Source: Tabrizicola_A sp965284335
GTDB lineage: Bacteria; Pseudomonadota; Alphaproteobacteria; Rhodobacterales; Rhodobacteraceae
Reading direction: 5' to 3' (one strand)
NCBI RefSeq assembly: GCF_965284335.1
Contig: NZ_OZ260076.1
DNA length: 64,000 bases
Positions 41,867 to 50,134 of this stretch are shown here, piece by piece. How positions within the stretch are numbered: position 1 is the stretch's first letter; the number at the start of each line of letters is the position of its first letter. Below the pieces are notes generated by a model. It was given only the letters and a program-made list of their open reading frames with translations. It was not told the origin of the DNA and searched no databases. The translations under genes were made by a program, and so were the position numbers.

Positions 41867-43390
41867 ATGCGCCTGGAGCCCAGCTTTGAAGCCTTTGAAA
41901 CCGCTTGGGGACAGGGGAAAAATCAGGTCGTCTTTGCCCGGCTCGCGGCCGATCTGGATACGCCTGTCAGCCTGATGCTGAAACTGGCAGAGGCGCGGCC
42001 TGATACCTTTGTGCTGGAATCCGTGACCGGAGGTGAAGTGCGCGGGCGCTATTCGATTATTGGCATGAAGCCCGATCTGATCTGGCAATGCCATGGCGAG
42101 ACAAGCCGCATCAATCGCGAGGCCCGGTTTGACAAAGCCGCCTTTTCTGATTTGCCCGGACATCCTCTAGAGACGCTGCGCGCCCTTTTGTCCGAATGCC
42201 GCATTGATCTGCCCGAAGGGATGCCGGCTGTCTCGGCCGGGCTTTTTGGGTATCTTGGCTATGACATGATCCGGCTGGTCGAACACCTGCCCGATGTGAA
42301 CCCCGACCCCTTGGGCCTGCCCGATGCCGTTCTGATGCGCCCGTCGGTTGTGGCGGTTTTGGACGGGGTCAAGGGCGAGGTGACGCTGGTCGCGCCCGCT
42401 TGGGTCGGATCAGGCCTCTCGGCGCGTGCCGCCTATGCCCAAGCGGCAGAGCGGGTGATGGATGCGCTGCGCGATCTGGATCGCGCGCCCGCCGCGCCAC
42501 GGGAGTTGAGCCGGGATGATCAGGGCGCAACGGCGGCGACTGCTGATATGGTGTCGAATTTCACCCATGCGGGCTATCTTGCCGCGGTGGAAAAGGCCAA
42601 AGACTACATCCGCGCCGGTGATATTTTTCAGGTCGTGCCCTCGCAGCGTTGGACGCAGCGCTTTGAGCTGCCGCCCTTTGCCCTTTACCGCAGCCTGCGC
42701 CGCACCAACCCTTCGCCCTTCATGTTCTTTTTCAACTTTGGTGGGTTTCAGGTGGTGGGCGCATCGCCCGAAATTCTGGTGCGGCTGCGCGATGGCGAGG
42801 TGACGGTGCGCCCGATTGCGGGCACTCGCAAGCGCGGGGCCACGCCCGAGGAGGACAAGGCGCTGGAGCTGGATCTTCTGGCCGATCAAAAAGAGCTGGC
42901 GGAACATCTGATGCTTTTGGATCTCGGTCGCAACGATGTGGGACGCGTGGCCAAGCTGGGCACCGTGCGCCCCACCGAGAAATTCATCATCGAGCGCTAT
43001 TCCCACGTCATGCATATCGTGTCCAACGTCGTGGGTGAGATTGCCGAGGGGCAAGACGCCTTGTCGGCCCTTTTGGCGGGCCTGCCTGCGGGCACCGTCT
43101 CGGGCGCGCCCAAGGTGCGCGCGATGGAAATCATCGACGAGTTGGAACCCGAAAAGCGTGGCGTCTATGGCGGTGGTGTCGGCTATTTTGCCTGCAACGG
43201 CGAGATGGATTTCTGCATCGCGCTGCGCACGGCCGTGTTGAAGGATGACAAGCTTTACATTCAGGCCGGGGGTGGCGTGGTCTATGACAGCGACCCCGAG
43301 GCGGAATATCAAGAAACGGTCAACAAGTCCCATGCCTTGCGCCGCGCAGCACAAGATGCGGGCCTTTTCGACCGGCGCGGCAATAGCTGA
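41867..43390 (+). CDS. trpE: Anthranilate synthase component I
   Basis: Converts chorismate plus ammonia to anthranilate, the first step of tryptophan synthesis. 507 residues. The N-terminal part has the tryptophan-feedback segment LLESVTGGEVRGRYS-like (VLESVTGGEVRGRYSIIG). The catalytic half has FQVVPSQRW, RPIAGTRKRGATPEED, LDLGRNDVGRVA and FYACNGEMDFCIALRT-type GYFACNGEMDFCIALRT. It follows the PPIase gene by nine bases with GGGGG upstream. trpG lies beyond an antisense gene, 1.8 kb away, so this first component is not co-transcribed with trpGD. Confidence 0.96.
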   Translation: MRLEPSFEAFETAWGQGKNQVVFARLAADLDTPVSLMLKLAEARPDTFVLESVTGGEVRGRYSIIGMKPDLIWQCHGETSRINREARFDKAAFSDLPGHPLETLRALLSECRIDLPEGMPAVSAGLFGYLGYDMIRLVEHLPDVNPDPLGLPDAVLMRPSVVAVLDGVKGEVTLVAPAWVGSGLSARAAYAQAAERVMDALRDLDRAPAAPRELSRDDQGATAATADMVSNFTHAGYLAAVEKAKDYIRAGDIFQVVPSQRWTQRFELPPFALYRSLRRTNPSPFMFFFNFGGFQVVGASPEILVRLRDGEVTVRPIAGTRKRGATPEEDKALELDLLADQKELAEHLMLLDLGRNDVGRVAKLGTVRPTEKFIIERYSHVMHIVSNVVGEIAEGQDALSALLAGLPAGTVSGAPKVRAMEIIDELEPEKRGVYGGGVGYFACNGEMDFCIALRTAVLKDDKLYIQAGGGVVYDSDPEAEYQETVNKSHALRRAAQDAGLFDRRGNS

Positions 43391-43466
43391 TCGACAGTGA
43401 TTTCATGGAACGGCTGCGCCGTAAGCAGGTCCTCGCCGGCGCGGGTGCCCCGCTTTGCTCAGGAAT

Positions 43467-43510
43467 GGGGGCCCTGCCCCCAAACCCCCGGAGTATTTGG
43501 CGAAGGGCAA
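43467..43510 (-). repeat. Dispersed intergenic repeat, copy D (inverted, divergent)
   Basis: Plus strand: GGGGGCCCTGCCCCC hairpin, AAACCCCCGGAGTATTTGG and CGAAGGGCAAG. Read on the minus strand it is CTTCGCCAAATACTCC then GGGGG and a hairpin, the same order as copies C, E and F. The CAAATAT-CC core is altered to CAAATACTCC. Lies between the convergent trpE and yibQ-like genes. Confidence 0.6.
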
Positions 43511-43631
43511 GGGCGAAAGGTCGGACATTCAGGATCATCTGCAACTGGTATATTTGGCCTGCGATCTTGCGCCGAGGCCATCTTTGGGTGCCGACTTCCC
43601 CACCGCAAAGCGCGAGAAATGCGGCAGGCAA

Positions 43632-45119
43632 TCAGCGGGTCGTCATCACCGCCGTGATCGGTGCAAGGGCCACCGAACTCGCGCGCCCTTCGACCGCCCA
43701 TTCCATCAGCGCCGTGATCGTCGCCTCGCGCGCAGTCCCGATCACCACCACCCGGCCCTCTTGCGCGGCCTTGAACGCGGCGCGGTCCAGATAGCGACGG
43801 ATCAGCGGGCTGTTTTCCTCCTCGGCGTCCAGCGTGCGAAAGACCGTGGCCGCCGGCAGCCCTTCGCGTCGTGCAACCTGATCTGCGGCATTCAATCCGC
43901 GATCAAAGGTGACCAAGCCCAGGCCACGATCGGTGAGATGGGTGATGATCTCGGCGGAAAGGCCACGGTTGTTTTGAAACCGCGCCTCGGCAGTGTCAAT
44001 CAGTGCCACTGCTTCGGGCATGAGGTCTTGGAGCCCGGCAAAGCTTTGTTCAAGATCTGCAGCTGTGGCCCCTTGGGGAATGCCGGTGGCCAGCATCACC
44101 ACCTCTTGGCCCGCATCGCGGTAGATCTTTGCGGCCTCTGACGCGCCCGGTTGCATGGGATCGAGCACAAAGCTGATCGGCAATGGCAAGGCCGCAAGCT
44201 CGGCCCGAGGCACGTCTTGGGCCCCTGAATCGAGGAGCAGAACCGCGAATAAGGGCTTTGCCGATGGGTTTTCAAAGCTGCGGGCGAAGCGTTTGAAGGC
44301 GGGCAAATCGGCGGCCGATGCGGCTGGTTCTGGCGCGGGGTTTGTGCTGGTGATGGTGGGCAGGCGACCGGTGGTCACCCCCGTTACCGGTTTTTCTGCA
44401 AGTCCGGCATCGGGGAGCAATGTCGAAAGCCTGCCCGTCGCGCCAACTGGTGCCTCGTCTGCGGTCTCCACACTGGCTGATGCGGCGGGGTCCTCATCCA
44501 CGGCCCCCGGGATATCGGCATCCGCATCTGGCGAGGTGATTTGTGGCAAGGGCGTCGTGTCAGCACCGACGTCTGGGGCGGCGGCGATCCCTGTTTCCGC
44601 CTTGGCCTCCAGCTGCGAGGGATCTGCGGGTGCGGGGTCAATGATCGGCGCAGAAGGCTCATCTGTCAGCGCGGCCAGCTCGGGGGTGGCGGAGGAGGCA
44701 AGAGGGGCTTGCGGAGCGTCCATGGGCTGCAAAAGCGGCTCGTCCGACGGTGCAGTCGCCTCGGCAAGGCTGGCCGGCGCATCCATGGGCGCGGGTGCGA
44801 TGTCTTCTGCATCGGCAGCGTTGGAGATGGCCGCCCCATTGGCCGCTGTGTCGTCTGAACCTGACTGCTCTTCAGGTGCTGTCTGAATTATATCCGTCGC
44901 ATCACCCGGCTCTGAGGCCTGTTGCGTGCTGTCCCCATCTGCCGGGGTTGGAAGTGCCTGCTCGTTTGCATTTTCAGCATCGGGCGCCTCAACCCCGGCC
45001 AAATCGCCCCGCACACCCGCAGGCCCAGCGGCTGGCAGCATGGCTTGGCTGACCACAGCCAGACCCGCCGATACCACAATGCCGCCCAAGACAGCGCCCT
45101 TCACAAAATCCACAACCAC
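43632..45119 (-). CDS. yibQ: Divergent polysaccharide deacetylase (YibQ-like) with long disordered region
   Basis: 495 residues from the GTG preceded by TGGAGG-CAAAGC; a longer frame from an ATG at 45134 lacks a ribosome site. One N-terminal membrane span (VKGAVLGGIVVSAGLAVVSQAML), then about 240 residues of Ala/Pro/Asp/Glu/Ser-rich sequence without predicted order (30-270), then a YibQ-type domain (about 285-480): FAVLLLDSGAQD, LPISFVLDPMQPGASEAA, EVVMLATGIPQG, VALIDTAEARFQNNRGLS, LGLVTFDRGLNAAD. Presumably periplasmic, acting on cell-wall or surface glycan. It lies antisense between trpE and trpG, an order I recall from Rhodobacter. Confidence 0.82.
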   Translation of the reverse strand: MVVDFVKGAVLGGIVVSAGLAVVSQAMLPAAGPAGVRGDLAGVEAPDAENANEQALPTPADGDSTQQASEPGDATDIIQTAPEEQSGSDDTAANGAAISNAADAEDIAPAPMDAPASLAEATAPSDEPLLQPMDAPQAPLASSATPELAALTDEPSAPIIDPAPADPSQLEAKAETGIAAAPDVGADTTPLPQITSPDADADIPGAVDEDPAASASVETADEAPVGATGRLSTLLPDAGLAEKPVTGVTTGRLPTITSTNPAPEPAASAADLPAFKRFARSFENPSAKPLFAVLLLDSGAQDVPRAELAALPLPISFVLDPMQPGASEAAKIYRDAGQEVVMLATGIPQGATAADLEQSFAGLQDLMPEAVALIDTAEARFQNNRGLSAEIITHLTDRGLGLVTFDRGLNAADQVARREGLPAATVFRTLDAEEENSPLIRRYLDRAAFKAAQEGRVVVIGTAREATITALMEWAVEGRASSVALAPITAVMTTR

Positions 45120-45231
45120 GCTTTGCCTCCACACAGCTGCGGCTTAAGGCCTTGACGCCCCTTGCCTGCTCTGGGCATCTATAGCCGACCCACGCGCGTC
45201 CTTCATCCCCTTTCCGCCAAGGCCAAGCAAG

Positions 45232-45819
45232 ATGCTGCTTTTGATCGACAACTACGACAGCTTTACCTACAATCTTGTGCATTATCTGGGCGAATTGGGC
45301 GCAGATGTGCAGGTTCTGCGCAATGACGCACTCTCGGTGGACGAGGCTTTGGCCCTGAAGCCCGAACTGATCGTGCTGTCTCCGGGCCCTTGCGACCCCG
45401 CTCAGGCGGGCATTTGCATCCCTCTGACGCGTGCGGCGGCCGCCGCTGATGTGCCGCTTTTGGGCGTTTGCCTTGGGCATCAAACCATTGGTGAGGCTTT
45501 TGGCGGCGATGTCATCCGCTGTCATGAGATCGTGCATGGCAAGATGGGGGCGATGCATCACGAGGGAAAAGGCATGTTCCGCGGCCTGCCCTCGCCTTTC
45601 GCGGCCACCCGCTATCACTCGCTGGTGGTGGACCGCAAAACCCTGCCCGAGTGTCTTGAGGTCACCGCTTGGCTGGAAGACGGCACCATCATGGGCCTGC
45701 GTCACCGCGAAAAGCTGATCGAAGGCGTGCAGTTTCACCCCGAATCCATTGCCTCGGAACATGGCCATCAGCTCTTGAAGAACTTTCTTGATGCGGCGAA
45801 AGCAAAGGTTCCGGCATGA
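45232..45819 (+). CDS. trpG: Anthranilate synthase component II (glutamine amidotransferase)
   Basis: Supplies ammonia from glutamine to TrpE. 195 residues. Triad: Cys in LGVCLGHQTIGEAFGG (about 84), and His/Glu in GVQFHPESIASEHG. It opens LLIDNYDSFTYNLVHYLGELGAD, typical of the TrpG/PabA type. ATGA overlap with trpD. The 112 bases in front must hold the promoters of both trpG and the divergent yibQ-like gene; TTGACG at 45152-45157 is a possible -35. Confidence 0.95.
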   Translation: MLLLIDNYDSFTYNLVHYLGELGADVQVLRNDALSVDEALALKPELIVLSPGPCDPAQAGICIPLTRAAAAADVPLLGVCLGHQTIGEAFGGDVIRCHEIVHGKMGAMHHEGKGMFRGLPSPFAATRYHSLVVDRKTLPECLEVTAWLEDGTIMGLRHREKLIEGVQFHPESIASEHGHQLLKNFLDAAKAKVPA

Positions 45820-46829
45820 GCGATACCCTAAAACCCCTAATCGGCATCGCCGCCACCCGCCCGCTGACCCGTGAGGAGGCAGAGGCGGCCTTCACCGCAT
45901 TGTTCGAAGGCGAGGCCACCCCAGCCCAAATGGGCGGGTTTCTCATGGCGCTGCGCGTGCGCGGTGAGACGGTGGATGAATATGCCGCCGCCGCCAGCGT
46001 GATGCGCGCCAAATGCAACCCGGTGAAGGCCCCGGCCGGCGCGATGGACATCGTCGGCACCGGTGGCGACGGCAAGGGCACGCTGAACATCTCGACCGCC
46101 ACCGCCTTTGTCGTGGCCGGTGCCGGTGTGCCGGTGGCCAAACACGGCAACCGCAACCTTTCGTCGAAATCCGGCGCGGCGGACGCGCTGACCGAGATGG
46201 GCCTCAATGTCATGGTCGGCCCAGAAGTGGTGGAGCGCTGCCTCAACGAGGCCGGGATCGGCTTCATGATGGCGCCGATGCACCACCCCGCCACCCGCCA
46301 TGTGGCACCCGTGCGGATGGAACTTGGGACACGAACGATCTTCAACATCCTTGGGCCCTTGACCAACCCGGCCGGGGTAAAACGCCAGTTGACCGGGGCC
46401 TTTTCCGCTGCCCTGATCCGTCCCATGGCGGAAACCCTGCGCGCGCTCGGCTCGGAAAAAGCCTGGCTTGTGCATGGTGGCGATGGCTCGGATGAGCTGT
46501 CGATCGTTGCCCCCTCACCCGTGGTCGAGTTGAACGCCGGCGAGATCCGCGAATTCACCGTTCACCCCGAAGATGCCGGCCTGCCCGCCTACCCGTTCGA
46601 GGCGATTCAGGGCGGCACACCCGCCGAGAACGCCGTGGCCTTTCGCGCGCTGCTGGAGGGGGCCAAGGGCGGGTTCCGCGATGCGGTTCTTTTGAACGCA
46701 TCCGCGGCACTGGTGGTGGCAGATCGCGCAAAGACCCTGAAAGAAGGCGTTGAAATCGCAAAGGAAAGCCTGGACTCGGGCCGTGCCAAGGCCAAGATCG
46801 AGATGCTGGCCCGCCTGACGCATGGCTAA
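45816..46829 (+). CDS. trpD: Anthranilate phosphoribosyltransferase
   Basis: Attaches phosphoribose to anthranilate. 337 residues. Conserved segments: MGGFLMALRVRGETVDE, DIVGTGGDGKGTLNISTA (PRPP site), KHGNRNLSSKSGAADALTEMG, APMHHPATRHVAPVRMELGTRTIFNILGPLTNP and VVHGGDGSDELS-type LVHGGDGSDELS. Coupled to trpG (ATGA) and overlapping the start of ung by eight bases. Confidence 0.96.
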   Translation: MSDTLKPLIGIAATRPLTREEAEAAFTALFEGEATPAQMGGFLMALRVRGETVDEYAAAASVMRAKCNPVKAPAGAMDIVGTGGDGKGTLNISTATAFVVAGAGVPVAKHGNRNLSSKSGAADALTEMGLNVMVGPEVVERCLNEAGIGFMMAPMHHPATRHVAPVRMELGTRTIFNILGPLTNPAGVKRQLTGAFSAALIRPMAETLRALGSEKAWLVHGGDGSDELSIVAPSPVVELNAGEIREFTVHPEDAGLPAYPFEAIQGGTPAENAVAFRALLEGAKGGFRDAVLLNASAALVVADRAKTLKEGVEIAKESLDSGRAKAKIEMLARLTHG

Positions 46830-47466
46830 GATCCCGGCCCCGCCCGAAAGCTGGACCGATCTGCCCTTTTTCTCCAGCCATTGGCCCGCGCTGCATGACC
46901 GCCTTGCCGCAGCTCCCGCTTGGCAGCCTGCCGACCCATTCCGCGCCCTGCGCCTGACCCCGCGCGAGAACACCCGCGTGGTGATCCTTGGCCAAGACCC
47001 CTATCCAACGCCCGGCCGCGCGACAGGGCTTGCTTTCTCCTTCCCGCCCGGCGAAGGCGCGCAACATTCGCTGAAAAACATCCTTGCAGAACTTGCCCAA
47101 GACATCGGCCAGACGAAGTCCGATGGCGATCTGACATCTTGGGCCAGCCAAGGTGTGCTGCTGCTCAACACCGTCCTGACCGTGCCTCTCAACGCGGCGA
47201 ACGGCCATAAGGGCTGGGGTTGGGAACCGCTTGTCACCCAGATCCTCACCCGCTTGGCCCATGACGGGCCAAAAGCCTTCCTCCTCTGGGGCAGCCCTGC
47301 CCAAAAGCTCACCGCCGGGCTGCCGCGCCAAGGTCACCTCTTTTTAACCGCACCCCACCCCTCACCGCTCTCGGCCCATCGCGGCTTTTTCGGCTCCCGG
47401 CCCTTCTCCACCATCAACCGCTGGCTTGCGGAGATGGGCCAAAACCCCATCGATTGGGCGGCCTAA
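46822..47466 (+). CDS. ung: Uracil-DNA glycosylase
   Basis: Removes uracil from DNA (family 1 or a close relative). 214 residues. Catalytic loop VVILGQDPYPTPGRATGLAFS (about 53-73) with Asp60-Pro-Tyr, and the leucine/minor-groove loop HPSPLSAHRGFFGSRPF near the end, whose His contacts the uracil. The start lies eight bases inside the trpD end, so it is embedded in the trp operon, an odd place for a repair gene, and may be translated with it. Confidence 0.93.
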   Translation: MAKIPAPPESWTDLPFFSSHWPALHDRLAAAPAWQPADPFRALRLTPRENTRVVILGQDPYPTPGRATGLAFSFPPGEGAQHSLKNILAELAQDIGQTKSDGDLTSWASQGVLLLNTVLTVPLNAANGHKGWGWEPLVTQILTRLAHDGPKAFLLWGSPAQKLTAGLPRQGHLFLTAPHPSPLSAHRGFFGSRPFSTINRWLAEMGQNPIDWAA

Positions 47467-47512
47467 GCCTTCCCTTCCCCGCCCCCAAAGGCTACACATT
47501 CCCAAACCCATG

Positions 47513-47572
47513 CCTTCAATGTGGCTCAAATATCCCACGGGGGTCCGGGGGTGTGAAACCCCCGGGGGCTGG
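47513..47572 (+). repeat. Dispersed intergenic repeat, copy E
   Basis: AATGTGGCTCAAATATCC at 47518-47535, then CACGGGGGTCC and the hairpin CCGGGGG-TGTGAAA-CCCCCGG (47546-47566). Nearly identical to copy F at 56.0 kb apart from one base in the core. It lies in the ung-trpC gap, 17 bases before trpC, and could terminate or modulate the trp transcript. Confidence 0.8.
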
Positions 47573-47588
47573 CCAAAAGGAACCACGC

Positions 47589-48401
47589 ATGTCGACCATT
47601 CTTGACCGCATCAAGACCTACAAGCTTGAGGAAGTTGCCGCCCGCAAGGCCGCAAAACCGCTCGCCGATGTCGAGGCCGCCGCCAAGGCAGCCCCTGCCC
47701 CGCGCGGCTTTGCCCGCGCCCTGTCTGATGCGGCGACCTCTGGCTATGGGCTGATTGCCGAGATCAAGAAGGCCAGCCCCTCCAAGGGCCTCATTCGCGC
47801 CGATTTCAACCCGCCCGATCTCGCGCGGGCTTATGAGGCGGGCGGCGCCACCTGCCTGTCGGTCCTGACCGACACGCCCTCCTTCCAAGGCGAGGACAGT
47901 TTTCTGACCGCCGCCCATGACGCGGTGAAACTCCCCTGCCTGCGCAAGGATTTTCTTTACGACACCTATCAGGTGGCCGAGGCGCGCGCGCTTTCGGCCG
48001 ATTGCATCTTGATCATCATGGCCTCGGTCTCGGATGCCCAGGCGCAAGAGCTGGAACATGCCGCCTTTGCCCATGGCATGGATGTGCTGATCGAAGTGCA
48101 TGACCGCGCCGAGTTGGACAGGTCGACGGCGTTGAAATCCCCCCTCATCGGTATCAACAACCGCAACCTTCATACCTTCGACGTCACGCTGCAAACCACG
48201 CGCGACCTTGCCCGCCATGTGCCCGAGGATCGACTGATCGTCTCGGAATCAGGCCTTTTCACCCCTGCCGATCTGGCCGATGTCGCGGCCTATGGCGCGC
48301 GCTGCTTCCTCATCGGCGAGGCCCTGATGCGTCAGGCGGATGTGACCGCCGCCACCCGCGCGATCCTCGCCCGGCCCCTGACTTCGGAGGGCGGCGCGTG
48401 A
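47589..48401 (+). CDS. trpC: Indole-3-glycerol phosphate synthase
   Basis: Closes the indole ring in tryptophan synthesis. 270 residues from the ATG giving MSTILDRIKTYKLEEV; the open frame upstream is repeat copy E. TIM barrel with AEIKKASPSKGLI (catalytic lysines), AGGATCLSVLTDTPSFQG, LPCLRKDFLYDTYQVAEA, INNRNLHTFDVTL and VSESGLFTPADL. The trpF gene is not fused or adjacent. The stop overlaps the GTG of moaC. Confidence 0.96.
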   Translation: MSTILDRIKTYKLEEVAARKAAKPLADVEAAAKAAPAPRGFARALSDAATSGYGLIAEIKKASPSKGLIRADFNPPDLARAYEAGGATCLSVLTDTPSFQGEDSFLTAAHDAVKLPCLRKDFLYDTYQVAEARALSADCILIIMASVSDAQAQELEHAAFAHGMDVLIEVHDRAELDRSTALKSPLIGINNRNLHTFDVTLQTTRDLARHVPEDRLIVSESGLFTPADLADVAAYGARCFLIGEALMRQADVTAATRAILARPLTSEGGA

Positions 48402-48880
48402 CCAATCCGCTCAGCCATTTCGACGCCCAAGGTCAGGCCCATATGGTCGATGTGTCGCAAAAGCCCGTCACCGACCGTGTGGCCGTCGCACGAGGCCAGG
48501 TGGTGATGAGCGCCGAAACCCTTGCCCTCATCACCTCGGGCAGCGCCAAGAAGGGCGATGTTTTGGGCATCGCGCGGCTTGCGGGCATCATGGGGGCCAA
48601 GAAAACAGCCGATCTGATCCCGCTTTGTCACCCCTTGCCCATCACCAAGGTCGCGCTGGAGCTGACCCCAGACGCGAACCTTCCCGGCATCGTGGTTGAG
48701 GCCACGGTGAAAACCGGCGGCCAGACCGGGGTTGAGATGGAGGCGCTGACGGCTGTCTCAGTCGCCTGCCTCACGATCTATGACATGGTCAAAGCGGTAG
48801 AAAAATCCATGCGGATCGAAGGCATTCGCCTGATCTTGAAAGAGGGCGGCAAATCCGGCCGCTATGAGGCCGAGGCATGA
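48398..48880 (+). CDS. moaC: Cyclic pyranopterin monophosphate synthase accessory/synthase MoaC
   Basis: Second enzyme of molybdenum cofactor synthesis; makes cyclic pyranopterin monophosphate from the MoaA product. 160 residues, GTG start within the trpC stop. Motifs: MVDVSQKPVTDRVAVARG, GDVLGIARLAGIMGAKKTADLIPLCHPLP, TGVEMEALTAVSVACLTIYDM and LILKEGGKSGRY. ATGA overlap with moeA, so the two moco genes ride on the trp operon. Confidence 0.96.
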   Translation: MTNPLSHFDAQGQAHMVDVSQKPVTDRVAVARGQVVMSAETLALITSGSAKKGDVLGIARLAGIMGAKKTADLIPLCHPLPITKVALELTPDANLPGIVVEATVKTGGQTGVEMEALTAVSVACLTIYDMVKAVEKSMRIEGIRLILKEGGKSGRYEAEA

Positions 48881-50058
48881 TCACCGTTGACGAGGCGCTC
48901 GCACGTTGCTTTTCGCTTGTGACGATCTTGCCAAGCGAAACTGTCGCTTTACGCCAAGCCGCAGGCCGGGTGCTGGCCAACCCTGCCATTGCGCGGCTAA
49001 CCCAACCCCCCTTTGATGCCAGCGCCATGGACGGTTACGCGCTTGGGCGCGCCGCCGAGGCAAATGCCCGTTTTACGGTGATCGGCGAGGCGGGCGCAGG
49101 TCATGCGTTTGATCGCCCGCTCGGGCCCGATCAGGCCGTGCGTATCTTTACAGGCGCCCCGCTGCCGCAAGGCGCTGAAACCATTGCGATTCAAGAAGAT
49201 GTCACCGTCTCTGGGCCACAAATCACCTTGACCGCATCGGCCAAACCCGGCGCCCATATTCGCAAACGCGGGCAAGATTTTGTGCAAGGCGATGTGCTGT
49301 CTGCGCCCCGCCGTCTGACGTCGAAAGACCTCGCCCTTCTGGCCGCAATGAACATCCCAAGCGTCACCGCCTATCGTCGCCCTGTGGTCGCGCTGATTGC
49401 AACCGGCGATGAATTGGTGATGCCCGGCGACACCCCCGGCCCGGATCAGATCGTTGCCTCGAACCTCTTCGCGCTTGAGGCGATGGCGCGCGCCGAAGGG
49501 GCAGATGTGCGGATGCTGCCCATTGCGCGCGACACCGAAGACGAGTTGTCCCAAGTCTTTCACCTTGCCCAAGGGGCCGATCTGATCGTCACCATTGGCG
49601 GTGCGTCGGTGGGCGATCACGATCTGGTCGGCAAAGTCGCAGCAGATCTGGGGCTCGAGCGGGCCTTTTGGAAAATCGCCATGCGTCCGGGCAAGCCCTT
49701 GATGGCAGGGCGTCTTGGCCCAGCCTTGATGCTGGGTCTGCCGGGCAATCCCGTGTCGGCCATTGTCTGCGGCCATCTTTTCATGCTGCCGATGCTGCGC
49801 GCGATGCAGGGTCTTCAGCCCGCACCCGCACCCACCCAGCGCGCCATTTTGGCCGAAGATGTCGGCCCCGCCGGGCCGCGGGTGCATTACATGCGCGCCC
49901 GCCTGACCCCCGGCAACGGCTTGCCGCAGATTGCGCCCTTTGCCTCGCAAGACAGCGCGCTGTTGCGCATCCTGACCCAGGCCGATGCGCTGCTGATCCG
50001 CCCAATGGACGACGGCCCACGCCGCGCGGGCGAGATGGTTGACTATCTGCCGCTGTAA
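48877..50058 (+). CDS. moeA: Molybdopterin molybdotransferase
   Basis: Inserts molybdate into adenylylated molybdopterin. 393 residues. AMDGYALGRA near residue 50, TGAPLPQGAETIAIQEDV, the MoeA/MogA core with VALIATGDELVMPGDTPGPDQIVASN, the active-site TIGGASVGDHDL (usually TTGG or TIGGVS), MRPGKPLMAGRLG and PGNPVSAIVCGHLFMLPM. Final gene of the trpGD-ung-trpC-moaCE run; lexA follows under its own promoter. Confidence 0.95.
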   Translation: MITVDEALARCFSLVTILPSETVALRQAAGRVLANPAIARLTQPPFDASAMDGYALGRAAEANARFTVIGEAGAGHAFDRPLGPDQAVRIFTGAPLPQGAETIAIQEDVTVSGPQITLTASAKPGAHIRKRGQDFVQGDVLSAPRRLTSKDLALLAAMNIPSVTAYRRPVVALIATGDELVMPGDTPGPDQIVASNLFALEAMARAEGADVRMLPIARDTEDELSQVFHLAQGADLIVTIGGASVGDHDLVGKVAADLGLERAFWKIAMRPGKPLMAGRLGPALMLGLPGNPVSAIVCGHLFMLPMLRAMQGLQPAPAPTQRAILAEDVGPAGPRVHYMRARLTPGNGLPQIAPFASQDSALLRILTQADALLIRPMDDGPRRAGEMVDYLPL

Positions 50059-50075
50059 CAGCTTTGCAGTTTTTC

Positions 50076-50104
50076 TTGACACAAGCCGGGAACAAGGGCA
50101 GAAC
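50076..50104 (+). promoter_or_regulatory. LexA (SOS) box in the lexA promoter
   Basis: GAAC-AAGGGCA-GAAC at 50090-50104 is a perfect alphaproteobacterial direct-repeat LexA operator (GAAC-N7-GAAC, equal to GTTC-N7-GTTC). A TTGACA -35 lies at 50076-50081, and the box covers the spacer to -10 region. It sits 31 bases before the lexA ATG, as expected for autorepression. Confidence 0.88.
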
Positions 50105-50134
50105 ATAAGGGAAACATAGGCCACGGGGTGTGGA

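Noticed and set aside
43391..43631. Possible gene between trpE and the yibQ-like gene
   Set aside because: Open frames exist on both strands but consist largely of repeat copy D and lack coding signals.
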